A stretch of 32,529 bases of DNA from Methylobacter sp. (GTDB lineage Bacteria; Pseudomonadota; Gammaproteobacteria; Methylococcales; Methylomonadaceae): contig PERF01000016.1 of the NCBI GenBank assembly GCA_002928495.1, forward strand, positions 1 through 32,529, given 5' to 3'. The notes beneath the pieces are model-generated. The model had not been told where the DNA came from and searched no databases. It was given only the letters and a program-made list of their open reading frames with translations. Positions 21,047-28,487 of the stretch are shown here, piece after piece. The position numbers were made by a program, and so were the translations under genes. The stretch's first letter is position 1. Each line of letters opens with the position of its first letter.

Positions 21047-21712
21047 ATGCCTTCGTTACGCCAAGCCTTAGCAACTTATATCAATCACAACGCTGAAGCC
21101 GATGAATTGGATAATATCCAGGCAAACAAAGAAATCGTATGGACTGAAAACTTACTAAAAAGCATAGAATGGAAACTGTTTGAAGACCTTTGCATGGAAT
21201 TTTTACGCATCAAAAACTGCGACGCCAAGGTTACCAGCACCGGCGCCGACGGTGGCATCGATATAAAAATTACCGACCGCAACGGCATAGTGTTCGCCAT
21301 CGCCCAGTGTAAAGCCTGGAGCAAACCGGTGGGCGTTAAACCAATTCGAGAACTGTATGGCATTATGGCTGGCGAACGCATAAAACTGGGTTTATTTCTG
21401 ACCACTTCCGGCTTTAGCGAAGACGCTAGAAATTTCGCAGACGGCAAATCCTTGATCTTGATCGACAGCCGAGAAATGGTCGAAGCAATCAACCAGCTAG
21501 CGCCAAACGGCCGGGCAAAACTTGACGGCTTAATACGCCAAAACGATTACCAAACACCCACTTGTGTTAACTGTAATACCAAAATGGTCAAACGTACCGC
21601 AAAAACGGGACCCAATGCCGGAAACGGGTTTTGGGGTTGCGTAAATTTTCCCCGCTGTAAAAACACCATGAAGGTACGAAAACAATTCGATGCAAGTTCA
21701 ACCCATCAATGA
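21047..21712 (+). CDS. Mrr-like restriction endonuclease domain with topoisomerase-type zinc ribbon
   Basis: Residues about 40-150 form an Mrr_cat-type PD-(D/E)xK nuclease fold: WKLFEDLCMEFL, then TGADGGIDIKI with Asp72, and the catalytic Q-x-K as Gln87-Cys-Lys89, followed by LGLFLTTSGFSEDA. Residues 173-204 are a C4 zinc ribbon of the kind at the C-terminus of bacterial topoisomerase I (Cys173, Cys176, Cys198, Cys204). Such proteins usually act on foreign or modified DNA, or in DNA repair. The 221-residue frame has a strong ribosome binding site (CAGGAG, 7 bases). No methyltransferase partner is near, so a methylation-dependent (type IV) nuclease is more likely than a type II system. Specificity is unknown. 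Confidence 0.88.
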   Translation: MPSLRQALATYINHNAEADELDNIQANKEIVWTENLLKSIEWKLFEDLCMEFLRIKNCDAKVTSTGADGGIDIKITDRNGIVFAIAQCKAWSKPVGVKPIRELYGIMAGERIKLGLFLTTSGFSEDARNFADGKSLILIDSREMVEAINQLAPNGRAKLDGLIRQNDYQTPTCVNCNTKMVKRTAKTGPNAGNGFWGCVNFPRCKNTMKVRKQFDASSTHQ

Positions 21713-21805
21713 TCTTATAACCTGGAAATCGTGATGCTGCTTGTCTCGGCGTTAAAACAGGTCTAAGATTACTTTCGGCTGAGAAAGACTCGGCCTGAAT
21801 CATAT

Positions 21806-21824
21806 TTTCTAAGGAGCTTAGAAA
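21806..21824 (+). promoter_or_regulatory. Palindrome enclosing the nadM ribosome binding site
   Basis: TTTCTAAG and CTTAGAAA are perfect 8-base inverted arms around the central GAG of the ribosome binding site AAGGAG, ending on the A of the start codon. A similar palindrome stands at the same place before the next gene. Either a hairpin that masks the ribosome binding site, or a protein or RNA-binding-protein target, would explain it. Confidence 0.6.
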
Positions 21825-22849
21825 TGCAAACAAAATACGACGCGGTCGTTTATATCGGCCGTTTTCAGCCTATTCATAATATTCACCTTGAAATCATCAA
21901 GAAGGCGGCCGCATTAGCCGGCAAAGTCATCGTGATTGTAGGTTCCGACAAACAACCCAGAACCTATAAAAACCCGTTCACTTCGGAAGAAAGAGCCTTG
22001 ATGATTGTTAACGCCTGCAAAGATGCCGGCGTCGAGCAAAGCGTAACCGTCGATTTTATTCACGACTCCATCTATAACGACCAAGCCTGGGCGGTCAGGA
22101 TACAAGCCATCGTGGCGGAACAAGTCCATCCGGAGAGTAAAACCGCCATCATCGGCCACAAAAAAGATGGGTCTTCGTTTTATCTGGACATGTTTCCGCA
22201 ATGGCAACTGGAAGATGTCGGGCAGATTGAAATGCTTAACGCCGGTAATATTCGCGAGCTGTTTTTTAAACGTGACGGCAATCTTAATTTTTTAAAAAGC
22301 GTGGTTCCGCCCTCTACTTTCGCCTTTTTGGAAAACTTCCAACACGGCGAAGCCTTTCAGCAGATAATCCGCGAACGGGAATTTATCGCCGGTTACCAAC
22401 AACAATTTCAGCATACGCCATACCCGCCGGTTTTTGTCACCGCCGATGCCATCGTCATCCAGTCGGGCCATGTGCTCATGATTAAACGCCGCGCCGAACC
22501 CGGCAAAGGCCTATGGGCGTTTCCGGGCGGCTTTTTGGATGCCGAAAACGATAAGTCGGTAAAAGACTGCGCCATCCGCAAACTAAAAGCCGAAACTCAT
22601 ATTAAAGTGCCGGTTCCCGCCTTATACGGCCACATTGAGGACAGCCGGGTGTTCGATGCCGTCAACCGCTCGGCACGCGGCCGCACTATCACCCACGCCT
22701 TCAAAATTGTTTTGCCGGACGGCGAATTGCCCAAAATCAAAGGGCAAGACCATGCCGAAAAAGCCAAGTGGATACCGATAGCCGAACTTGACCCTGCACA
22801 ATGCTTTGAAGACCACTATGAGATTTTGCAAAACTTTCTCGGCAACTAA
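21824..22849 (+). CDS. nadM: Bifunctional NMN adenylyltransferase / Nudix-domain protein
   Basis: Residues 1 to about 180 are a NadM-type nicotinamide-nucleotide adenylyltransferase, which makes NAD from NMN and ATP: GRFQPIHNIH with the H-x-x-H nucleotidyl transfer motif lies near the start, followed by the TSEERALMI helix. Residues about 200-341 form a Nudix fold. Its Nudix box (235-258, GGFLDA...AIRKLKAET) is degenerate: the usual RE-x-x-EE reads R252-K253 and A256-E257, and two residues are inserted. The hydrolase activity may therefore be lost or changed, while the fold could still bind ADP-ribose-like ligands. At 341 residues it matches the known NadM-Nudix fusions. The nicotinamide phosphoribosyltransferase gene follows 41 bases later; together they recycle nicotinamide to NAD. 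Confidence 0.92.
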   Translation: MQTKYDAVVYIGRFQPIHNIHLEIIKKAAALAGKVIVIVGSDKQPRTYKNPFTSEERALMIVNACKDAGVEQSVTVDFIHDSIYNDQAWAVRIQAIVAEQVHPESKTAIIGHKKDGSSFYLDMFPQWQLEDVGQIEMLNAGNIRELFFKRDGNLNFLKSVVPPSTFAFLENFQHGEAFQQIIREREFIAGYQQQFQHTPYPPVFVTADAIVIQSGHVLMIKRRAEPGKGLWAFPGGFLDAENDKSVKDCAIRKLKAETHIKVPVPALYGHIEDSRVFDAVNRSARGRTITHAFKIVLPDGELPKIKGQDHAEKAKWIPIAELDPAQCFEDHYEILQNFLGN

Positions 22850-22874
22850 CGATAAACGCAGTTGCATTGACCAC

Positions 22875-22891
22875 TGTTAAGGAGCTTAACA
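22875..22891 (+). promoter_or_regulatory. Palindrome enclosing the nadV ribosome binding site
   Basis: TGTTAAG and CTTAACA are perfect 7-base inverted arms around GAG, so the ribosome binding site AAGGAG is centred in a palindrome ending on the A of the ATG at 22891. The inner AAGGAGCTTA is identical to the site before nadM, although the flanking arm bases differ and each is complemented by its partner. Confidence 0.6.
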
Positions 22892-24270
22892 TGACCACAT
22901 CGAACAATATCATTCTGAACACCGACAGCTACAAAGTCAGCATGTACAGACAGTATCCCGGCAACACCACTGGCGTATACAGTTATGTGGAATCACGCGG
23001 CGGGCGCTATGACCACACCGTGTTTTTCGGGCTGCAAGGGTTTATCAAAGAATACCTTGCCAACCCCATCACCCGCGCTGATATCGACGAAGCGGCGGAG
23101 ATTTTTTCCTGGCACGGCGAGCCGTTTAATCAATCCGGCTGGGAATACATTTTGAACAAACACGGCGGCTACCTGCCCGTGCGCATTAAAGCCATCGAAG
23201 AAGGTACTGTGGTTCCGGTGAAAAATGTCTTGCTCACCATAGAAAATACCGATCCGGTCTGTTTTTGGCTGACAACATATCTGGAAACCGCGTTGCTTAG
23301 GGCCATTTGGTATCCCAGCACGGTAGCCACCTTAAGCTTTAACATCAAAAAAATTATTAAAAACTATTTAGAGCACTCCGGCACGCCGTCGCTAATCGAT
23401 TATAAACTCCACGACTTCGGTGCTCGCGGCGTTTCCAGCTTGGAAAGCGCCGGAATCGGCGGCGCCGCACACTTGATCAATTTTTTAGGCACCGACACCG
23501 TGTCGGGATTGCTGTATGCGCGTAAATATTACGGCGCCAACCGGCCCGGTTTCAGCATTCCTGCCGCCGAGCACAGTACGATTACCTCTTGGGGTAAAGA
23601 TAACGAGGTCTTGGCATACAAAAACATGCTTGATCAATACGCCAAGCCCGGCCAAATAGTAGCTGTGGTTTCCGATAGCTACGACATTTTTCATGCCGCG
23701 GAAAAACTTTGGGGCGAGGAACTCAAAGAGCAAGTGATAAATTCCGGCGCCATCGTGGTGATCCGGCCGGATTCCGGCGATCCAATTCGGGTCAATACCA
23801 AACTGATCGAAATTCTCGGTAGGCAGTTCGGTTATACCGTCAACGACAAAGGTTATAAAGTGCTGAACCACGTCAGAATCATTCAAGGCGACGGGGTCAA
23901 CGAACTGGCCATCAGCACCCTATTGGGCCAACTTTGCGCCTTCGGCTGGTCCGCCGACAATATCAACTTCGGCATGGGCGGGGGATTGCTTCAGCAAATC
24001 GACCGGGACACCCAAAAATTTGCCATGAAATGTTCGGCTGCTTGCGTTAACGGCGAATGGATACCGGTCTTAAAACAACCGGTCACCGACCCCGGCAAAC
24101 AGTCCAAAGCCGGCCGCGTCACACTGTACTGGGACAAGCAAAAAAGTCACTTTTACTCCGGCGTTGAAGATTGGATGGAACCGGTTTTGGAAACTGTGTT
24201 TGAAAACGGGAAAATTGTCAAAGAAATCAATTTCGAACGGGTACGTTCAAATACCAAGCAGTACCTTTAA
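22891..24270 (+). CDS. nadV: Nicotinamide phosphoribosyltransferase
   Basis: The enzyme joins nicotinamide and phosphoribosyl pyrophosphate to give NMN, which the neighbouring NadM turns into NAD. The start is the ATG at 22891 after AAGGAG; a TTG 8 codons earlier is in frame but lacks homology. The 459 residues include TDSYKVSMYRQYP at the N-terminus, the FGARGVSSLESAGIGGAAH region, the active-site His in PAAEHSTI, the VIRPDSGDP motif for the phosphoribosyl group, and the INFGMGGGLLQQIDRDT segment. Length and motifs fit the NadV/Nampt family rather than nicotinate phosphoribosyltransferase. The pair with NadM is the two-step nicotinamide route also carried by some phages. Confidence 0.96.
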   Translation: MTTSNNIILNTDSYKVSMYRQYPGNTTGVYSYVESRGGRYDHTVFFGLQGFIKEYLANPITRADIDEAAEIFSWHGEPFNQSGWEYILNKHGGYLPVRIKAIEEGTVVPVKNVLLTIENTDPVCFWLTTYLETALLRAIWYPSTVATLSFNIKKIIKNYLEHSGTPSLIDYKLHDFGARGVSSLESAGIGGAAHLINFLGTDTVSGLLYARKYYGANRPGFSIPAAEHSTITSWGKDNEVLAYKNMLDQYAKPGQIVAVVSDSYDIFHAAEKLWGEELKEQVINSGAIVVIRPDSGDPIRVNTKLIEILGRQFGYTVNDKGYKVLNHVRIIQGDGVNELAISTLLGQLCAFGWSADNINFGMGGGLLQQIDRDTQKFAMKCSAACVNGEWIPVLKQPVTDPGKQSKAGRVTLYWDKQKSHFYSGVEDWMEPVLETVFENGKIVKEINFERVRSNTKQYL

Positions 24271-24280
24271 ATACAAAACC

Positions 24281-24318
24281 TGCAAGGCCGGGCTGGCTGC
24301 GTCTAACCCGGCCTTGCA
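24281..24318 (+). terminator. Perfect GC-rich hairpin after nadV
   Basis: TGCAAGGCCGGG (24281-24292) and CCCGGCCTTGCA (24307-24318) are complementary over 12 bases with a 14-base loop, 10 bases after the nadV stop. The T-run normal for intrinsic terminators is weak or absent (ATTAGGTT follows). It probably ends the transcript or protects its 3' end, but a REP-like role cannot be excluded. Confidence 0.55.
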
Positions 24319-24378
24319 TTAGGTTGCACCGATAGCCCCATTGCCGGGGTTTTCGGCAAGCATCACTATGAAAAGTCC

Positions 24379-24408
24379 TTGTTAAAGTTTATCCGCCGAC
24401 ACTATAAA
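24379..24408 (+). promoter_or_regulatory. Candidate promoter upstream of the SHOCT gene
   Basis: TTGTTA (24379-24384) and TATAAA (24403-24408) are 18 bases apart, giving a leader of about 130 bases to the ATG at 24545. In that leader GTTAAGGAACTTA (24418-24430) resembles the palindromic ribosome binding sites of the two NAD genes but has no start codon after it. CCGCCGA (24393-24399) and TCGGCGG (24431-24437) form an inverted repeat around it. Confidence 0.35.
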
Positions 24409-24544
24409 TATCTGTCTGTTAAGGAACTTATCGGCGGCAATCCACCCTAAAAACCGTTGGTTTAGCGCTTAATGCTGTAGAATGGCGATCAACAAGCATC
24501 AAATCCTTTTTTAAGCTCACGCTTACCAGCCCCCACACTTTCAC

Positions 24545-25405
24545 ATGAATCAACTGACACCGGAAGGCCAGCAAATTATCAATAACATTGCTCAACGCTA
24601 CAACTTTAGCCCGGATGCGGTTTACAGCATGTTACTATCGGTTATCAACGGCAATGGTTCCATGGCCCAATTCAACCATCCTGAGTTTGGCGGTTCCGGC
24701 CAATGGATGCGGGGCGGCATGATTATGCTGGGCGATATGTTCAATAACGGTTTGAAAAACAGCGTTGGCAATCTTTGCCAAGAGCTTGCTAATTTGATAG
24801 CCAATCAGCCCGGTTTGATTCAAACCGGCAGTTTTCAATCACAGAGCCAAGGCAATCAGCAACAAAGCAGCCACGGCAATGTTTTTGGATCAAGCCAGCA
24901 ACAGAATAATATGGGGCCTTCGGGCGCGGTAAGCCTGTTTGTGCCGCCACCGACGGGAAGCTCCGGCAACTGGTGGCCGGCGGGCTTGCAATTTCCCAAT
25001 AGCACCGGCGCGCAAAATAATGTGCGTTACGCTTATTTTGCCAGCATTAGACGCTTGGCAATCGAAGCTAACGGCCATGTCACGCTATACGATACCTTGG
25101 ATCATCAAATCGGCGGTTTTTCGCAGCAACAATCAGTCGGCGGTTCAATCACTTTCACTAGCCAATACGGCTTGGTAGATGTCAGCACACTACCGGTTAT
25201 TTCTATCGATAATGTGCCGGTACAGGCCGCCAGCAACCGTGACTACCCGGCGTCAAGCCTGTCCTACCCGATGCAACCAGAAGCTACCGGCCAAGAAGCC
25301 GATATTTTTGCCGCCATTGAAAAACTGGCCGGTTTAAAAGATAAAGGCATTTTAAGCGAAGCAGAATTCAGCACAAAAAAGGCTGAGCTGTTGGCGCGGC
25401 TTTAG
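24545..25405 (+). CDS. SHOCT-domain protein of unknown function
   Basis: The 286-residue protein has three parts. Residues 1-95 are a helical region with an unusual Gly/Met-rich stretch (GGSGQWMRGGMIMLGDMFNNG, about 49-69). Residues 96-123 are a Gln/Ser/Asn-rich linker. Residues about 125-235 look beta-rich and carry YAYFASIRRLAIEANGHVTLYDT. The C-terminus (253-286, DIFAAIEKLAGLKDKGILSEAEFSTKKAELL) is a clear SHOCT domain, a short helical hairpin found at the ends of many unrelated proteins and thought to mediate oligomerisation. No signal peptide or membrane span is seen. No good ribosome binding site precedes the ATG at 24545. It lies between the NAD salvage genes and the convergent NfeD/stomatin pair; context gives no function. 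Confidence 0.8.
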   Translation: MNQLTPEGQQIINNIAQRYNFSPDAVYSMLLSVINGNGSMAQFNHPEFGGSGQWMRGGMIMLGDMFNNGLKNSVGNLCQELANLIANQPGLIQTGSFQSQSQGNQQQSSHGNVFGSSQQQNNMGPSGAVSLFVPPPTGSSGNWWPAGLQFPNSTGAQNNVRYAYFASIRRLAIEANGHVTLYDTLDHQIGGFSQQQSVGGSITFTSQYGLVDVSTLPVISIDNVPVQAASNRDYPASSLSYPMQPEATGQEADIFAAIEKLAGLKDKGILSEAEFSTKKAELLARL

Positions 25406-25493
25406 TGTGCATACAGTTGAGGCTTGAGGCTTTTTTCAAGTCTGTCTGCATTTAACCTTAGTAAAGCGAAGCCGGTTGCGTCTTAGGAATTGC

Positions 25494-25940
25494 TCAATCG
25501 GCGTGCTCCACCTCAAACACCACGCCGCGAATTCCGGTTATCTTAACCCGCGTGCTGATGTCGCAGTCTTGGCCTTGGACTTTCCAGATGCTGTCGTCAA
25601 CCTTGATTTTACCCTGGCCGTTGATGATAGGCTCGTACAAGTTGAAAACACGGCCTATGTATTGCGCTCCCCGCTGGTTAAGCAAGGGCTGGTCGGAGTG
25701 GCTGGACTGCGCTCGGGCATAGCGGCGCCAGGCAACTATGCTGAGCACCGACAGCACGGCGAAAATAAGCGCTTGAAATTCAAGGCTTAAGACAGGGACT
25801 GCCAACAACACGCCCCCGGTGATAAACGCCGAAATTGCCAGCCAGAGAAAGAAAAAACCGGGCGTTAACAACTCGGCGACTACCAGAACCAAGGCAAATG
25901 CCCACCAATACCAAAATTCAAATAGTATGTCAGGCATCAT
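25494..25940 (-). CDS. NfeD-like membrane protein
   Basis: NfeD proteins accompany stomatin-type proteins and are thought to help organise membrane microdomains or proteolysis. The 148 residues start MMPDILFEFWYWWAFALVL, with hydrophobic segments to about residue 70. They end in a soluble OB-fold-like domain (GRVFNLYEPIINGQGKIKVDDSIWKV). This is the short form without the protease domain. The start is chosen at 25940, or at the adjacent ATG 25937, because GGGAG stands just before both. A longer frame would overlap the stomatin gene, whose stop is one base away, so the two genes are translated together. Confidence 0.9.
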   Translation of the reverse strand: MMPDILFEFWYWWAFALVLVVAELLTPGFFFLWLAISAFITGGVLLAVPVLSLEFQALIFAVLSVLSIVAWRRYARAQSSHSDQPLLNQRGAQYIGRVFNLYEPIINGQGKIKVDDSIWKVQGQDCDISTRVKITGIRGVVFEVEHAD

Positions 25941-25941
25941 G

Positions 25942-26868
25942 TTAGCTCCCTGGCGTTTTGTGTTTGATATCCTTGGCAAGTTCGGCGATACCGCCCAACG
26001 CGCCGATAACGCTGGAAGCTTCCAGGGGCATAAAAATCAGCTTGCTGTTGCCGGATTCGGCGATGCTTTTCAACGATTCGATATATTTTTGCGCAACGAA
26101 ATAATTAACCGCCTGAATATCGCCTTTGCTAATGGCTTCCGACACCAACGTGGTTGCTTTAGCTTCAGCCTCGGCCAAGCGCTCACGGGCATCGGCGTCG
26201 CGGTAGGAGGCTTGCTTGCGGCCTTCGGCCTCTAAAATAGCGGCTTGCTGAGCACCTTCGGCACGCAAAATTTCCGATTGCCTTAAGCCTTCGGCTTCCA
26301 ATATCGATGCGCGCTTCAAGCGTTCGGCCTTCATCTGCCGGCCCATGGCTTCCACCAAATCCTTGGGCGGCGCGATGTCTTTGATTTCGATACGGGTTAC
26401 TTTTATGCCCCAGGGCGTGGTGGCATCGTCAACAACCATCAGCAAACGGGCGTTAATGTCGTCGCGGCGGGATAACAGCTCGTCCAGATCCATGGAACCC
26501 ATCACGGTACGGATGTTGGTCATCACCAGGTTTAAAATCGCCAAATCCAGCTGGTTGACTTCATAGGCGGCCTTGGGCGCATCCATCACCTGGTAAAACA
26601 CCACCCCGTCCACGGTGACCATGGCGTTGTCTTTGGTGATGACTTCCTGCGACGGCACATCCATTACTTGCTCCATCATAATCATTTCACGGCCTACGCG
26701 TTCAATCACCGGGGTGATAAAGCTCAGACCCGGAGTCAGCGTGCGGGTGTATTTACCGAAGCGTTCCACCGTATACTGCATGCCTTGCGGCACCGATTTG
26801 ACACTGAGAAACACCCACAACACGGCTAAAATCAACGCTGCTATTATAAATGCGCCAAAACCACTCAT
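25942..26868 (-). CDS. Stomatin / SPFH-domain protein (QmcA-like)
   Basis: SPFH proteins form large membrane-anchored ring assemblies that organise the membrane and modulate proteases. An N-terminal membrane helix (about residues 4-22) is followed by the band-7 domain (VPQGMQYTVERFGKYTRTLTPGL onwards to about 180). A long Ala/Glu-rich coiled coil (about 185-260) with repeated ILEAEG/ILRAEG units comes next, then a short C-terminal part. The 308-residue length and the NfeD partner fit the QmcA/YbbK group. AGGAGG directly before the ATG gives a strong start. Confidence 0.94.
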   Translation of the reverse strand: MSGFGAFIIAALILAVLWVFLSVKSVPQGMQYTVERFGKYTRTLTPGLSFITPVIERVGREMIMMEQVMDVPSQEVITKDNAMVTVDGVVFYQVMDAPKAAYEVNQLDLAILNLVMTNIRTVMGSMDLDELLSRRDDINARLLMVVDDATTPWGIKVTRIEIKDIAPPKDLVEAMGRQMKAERLKRASILEAEGLRQSEILRAEGAQQAAILEAEGRKQASYRDADARERLAEAEAKATTLVSEAISKGDIQAVNYFVAQKYIESLKSIAESGNSKLIFMPLEASSVIGALGGIAELAKDIKHKTPGS

Positions 26869-26912
26869 ACCGCCTCCTGATTTTTTTATTAGGAAATTTT
26901 TGCCTACCCGTT

Positions 26913-26940
26913 AAAATACGGGCTTGGTTTGTTGCTTCAA
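26913..26940 (-). promoter_or_regulatory. Weak candidate promoter of the stomatin-NfeD operon
   Basis: On the minus strand TTGAAG (26940-26935) and TATTTT (26918-26913) stand 16 bases apart, about 45 bases before the stomatin ATG. The match to consensus is only moderate. Confidence 0.3.
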
Positions 26941-26992
26941 GCTAACAGACACCCCGCAATAATAATTTAAAACCAGCATAACGGGTAACTGA

Positions 26993-27304
26993 ATGTCGAT
27001 TAACTTTTTAATAAATGCCGCTTTTAATACGGGTGTATTAACGCTTTTGTTTTTTATTGCCGGTATGATCAAACCCAAATGGCCGCTATTCTTCATGAAC
27101 AAACCGGACCGGTTTTTGATCGCGATAATCACCACGATTCTGGTAATGATTACCGTTACCATGTATGGTGAAGGCAATCGGCGCGCACTGGAAGAAGAGC
27201 GCAAGACCGAGGCCGAAAAAGCTGCCGGGAATTTTACGCCCTCGCCTGCGCCGCAGCCTGAGGGTAGCATTCCGGTGCCGGCTCCCCAAGCACCGGCCAA
27301 GTAA
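26993..27304 (+). CDS. Small two-span membrane protein, unknown function
   Basis: The 103-residue protein has a hydrophobic segment at about residues 5-24 (short loop with KPKWPLFFMNKPDRF) and a second at about 41-58. A charged Arg/Glu-rich helix follows, and the tail is rich in Pro and Ala (residues 82-103). The pattern suggests an inner-membrane protein with a flexible soluble tail. The ATG follows GGGTAACTGA, a poor ribosome binding site. It is divergent from the stomatin gene. An open frame on the opposite strand overlaps it but lacks any protein-like features, so this strand is preferred. Confidence 0.65.
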   Translation: MSINFLINAAFNTGVLTLLFFIAGMIKPKWPLFFMNKPDRFLIAIITTILVMITVTMYGEGNRRALEEERKTEAEKAAGNFTPSPAPQPEGSIPVPAPQAPAK

Positions 27305-27347
27305 ACTAGATTGTTTAACACTGGAACCTTTAAGCTTTTTTCTGGTT

Positions 27348-27370
27348 TAATGTCCGGTAACCGGACATTA
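27348..27370. promoter_or_regulatory. 23-base palindrome upstream of the arsenite methyltransferase
   Basis: TAATGTCCGGT (27348-27358) and ACCGGACATTA (27360-27370) are perfect 11-base inverted arms around a single base. A one-base centre is poor for an RNA hairpin and good for a dimeric repressor, so an operator is the more likely reading. It lies 43 bases before the ATG at 27413. No regulator gene is adjacent. Confidence 0.55.
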
Positions 27371-27412
27371 CCGTTTAATGCGCCTTTTTAATCAACTCCG
27401 CCAACATTTGTT

Positions 27413-28460
27413 ATGACCGAAAATATTGAGATTTTAGAATCCGTCCAGCATTACTACGGACAAATTTTGCAATCCAGCAGCGATCTGAAAACCAGCGCTT
27501 GCTGCACGGCGGACGCCATGCCCCCGCATTTACGCATTGGTGAAAGAACTGCACCCGGAAGTGGTAGACCGATTCTACGGTTGCGGCTCCCCCTTGCCGC
27601 CAGCCTTGACCGGGGCTACCGTGCTCGATTTGGGCTGCGGCTCGGGCCGTGATTGCTACATGCTATCAAGACTGGTCGGCGAACAAGGCCGGGTCATCGG
27701 CGTGGATATGACGGTTGAGCAACTGGAAGTGGCCGTTCGCCACCGCGACTGGCATGCGCACCGCTTCGGTTATAAACACTCCAATGTGGAATTTCTGCAC
27801 GGCCAGATTGAAGACTTAGCCGCTATCGGCATAGCCGATAACAGTGTTGATTTAGTGGTATCCAACTGCGTGATCAACTTATCGCCGGACAAAACCCGCG
27901 TTCTGGCCGAAGTTTTCCGCGTGTTGAAACCCGGCGGCGAGCTGTATTTTTCCGATGTTTTCGCCGACCGCCGCATCCCCCTGCCCCTGCGCCACGACCC
28001 GGTATTACTGGGCGAATGCTTAGGCGGCGCCCTATACTGGGAAGATTTCCGGCGTTTGCTGCAAGACCTGGGCTGCCCGGACATCCGCATCGCCAAACAA
28101 AGCCCGATCAGCCTGGACGACCCTGAAGTTGCCGCCAAAGTCGGTATGGTTAAGTTTCAGTCAATTACGGTACGCGCCTTTAAGATGCCGTTGGAAGACC
28201 GTTGCGAGGATTACGGCCAGGTGGCTCGTTATCTGGGCACCTTGCCGGAATGCCTGCACGCCTTCGAGCTGGACGATCACCACTATTTTGAAACCGGGCG
28301 CCCGCTACGCGTGTGCGGCAACACGGCCGATATGATCTCCACCAGCCGCTATGCGCCGCATTTTGACGTTTCAGGCGATAAATCCACGCATTTCGGTATC
28401 TTCGACTGCTCGCCGGGGCCGCAAAGCCAATCCGACGCGGCAGGCGGCAGCTGTTGTTAA
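27413..28460 (+). pseudogene. arsM: AS3MT-type arsenite methyltransferase, frameshifted near residue 41
   Basis: The two overlapping frames are pieces of one S-adenosylmethionine-dependent arsenite methyltransferase. The first (from 27413) gives the family N-terminus: VQHYYGQILQSSSDLKTSACC, then PPHLR. The second (readable from 27537) continues with VKELHPEVVDRFYGCG, the SAM motif VLDLGCGSGRDCYMLSRLVGE, SNCVINLSPDKTRV, GECLGGALYWEDF and a C-terminal GGSCC. All four cysteines used by this family for As(III) transfer are present, but the first lies in the other frame. The junction reads CGCATTGGTG where CGCGCATTGGTG would restore the frame, so loss of two bases in a CG repeat at about 27533-27536 is the simplest explanation. 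It may be a pseudogene, a phase-variable site or an assembly error. Restored length would be about 349 residues. Confidence 0.88.
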
Positions 28461-28487
28461 AACCGGCAACAAACCGGCCGAGCAATT

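Noticed and set aside
26911-27321. 136-residue open frame on the minus strand
   Set aside because: It overlaps the plus-strand membrane protein at 26993-27304, which has the more protein-like hydrophobic pattern and tail; the minus frame looks like its shadow.
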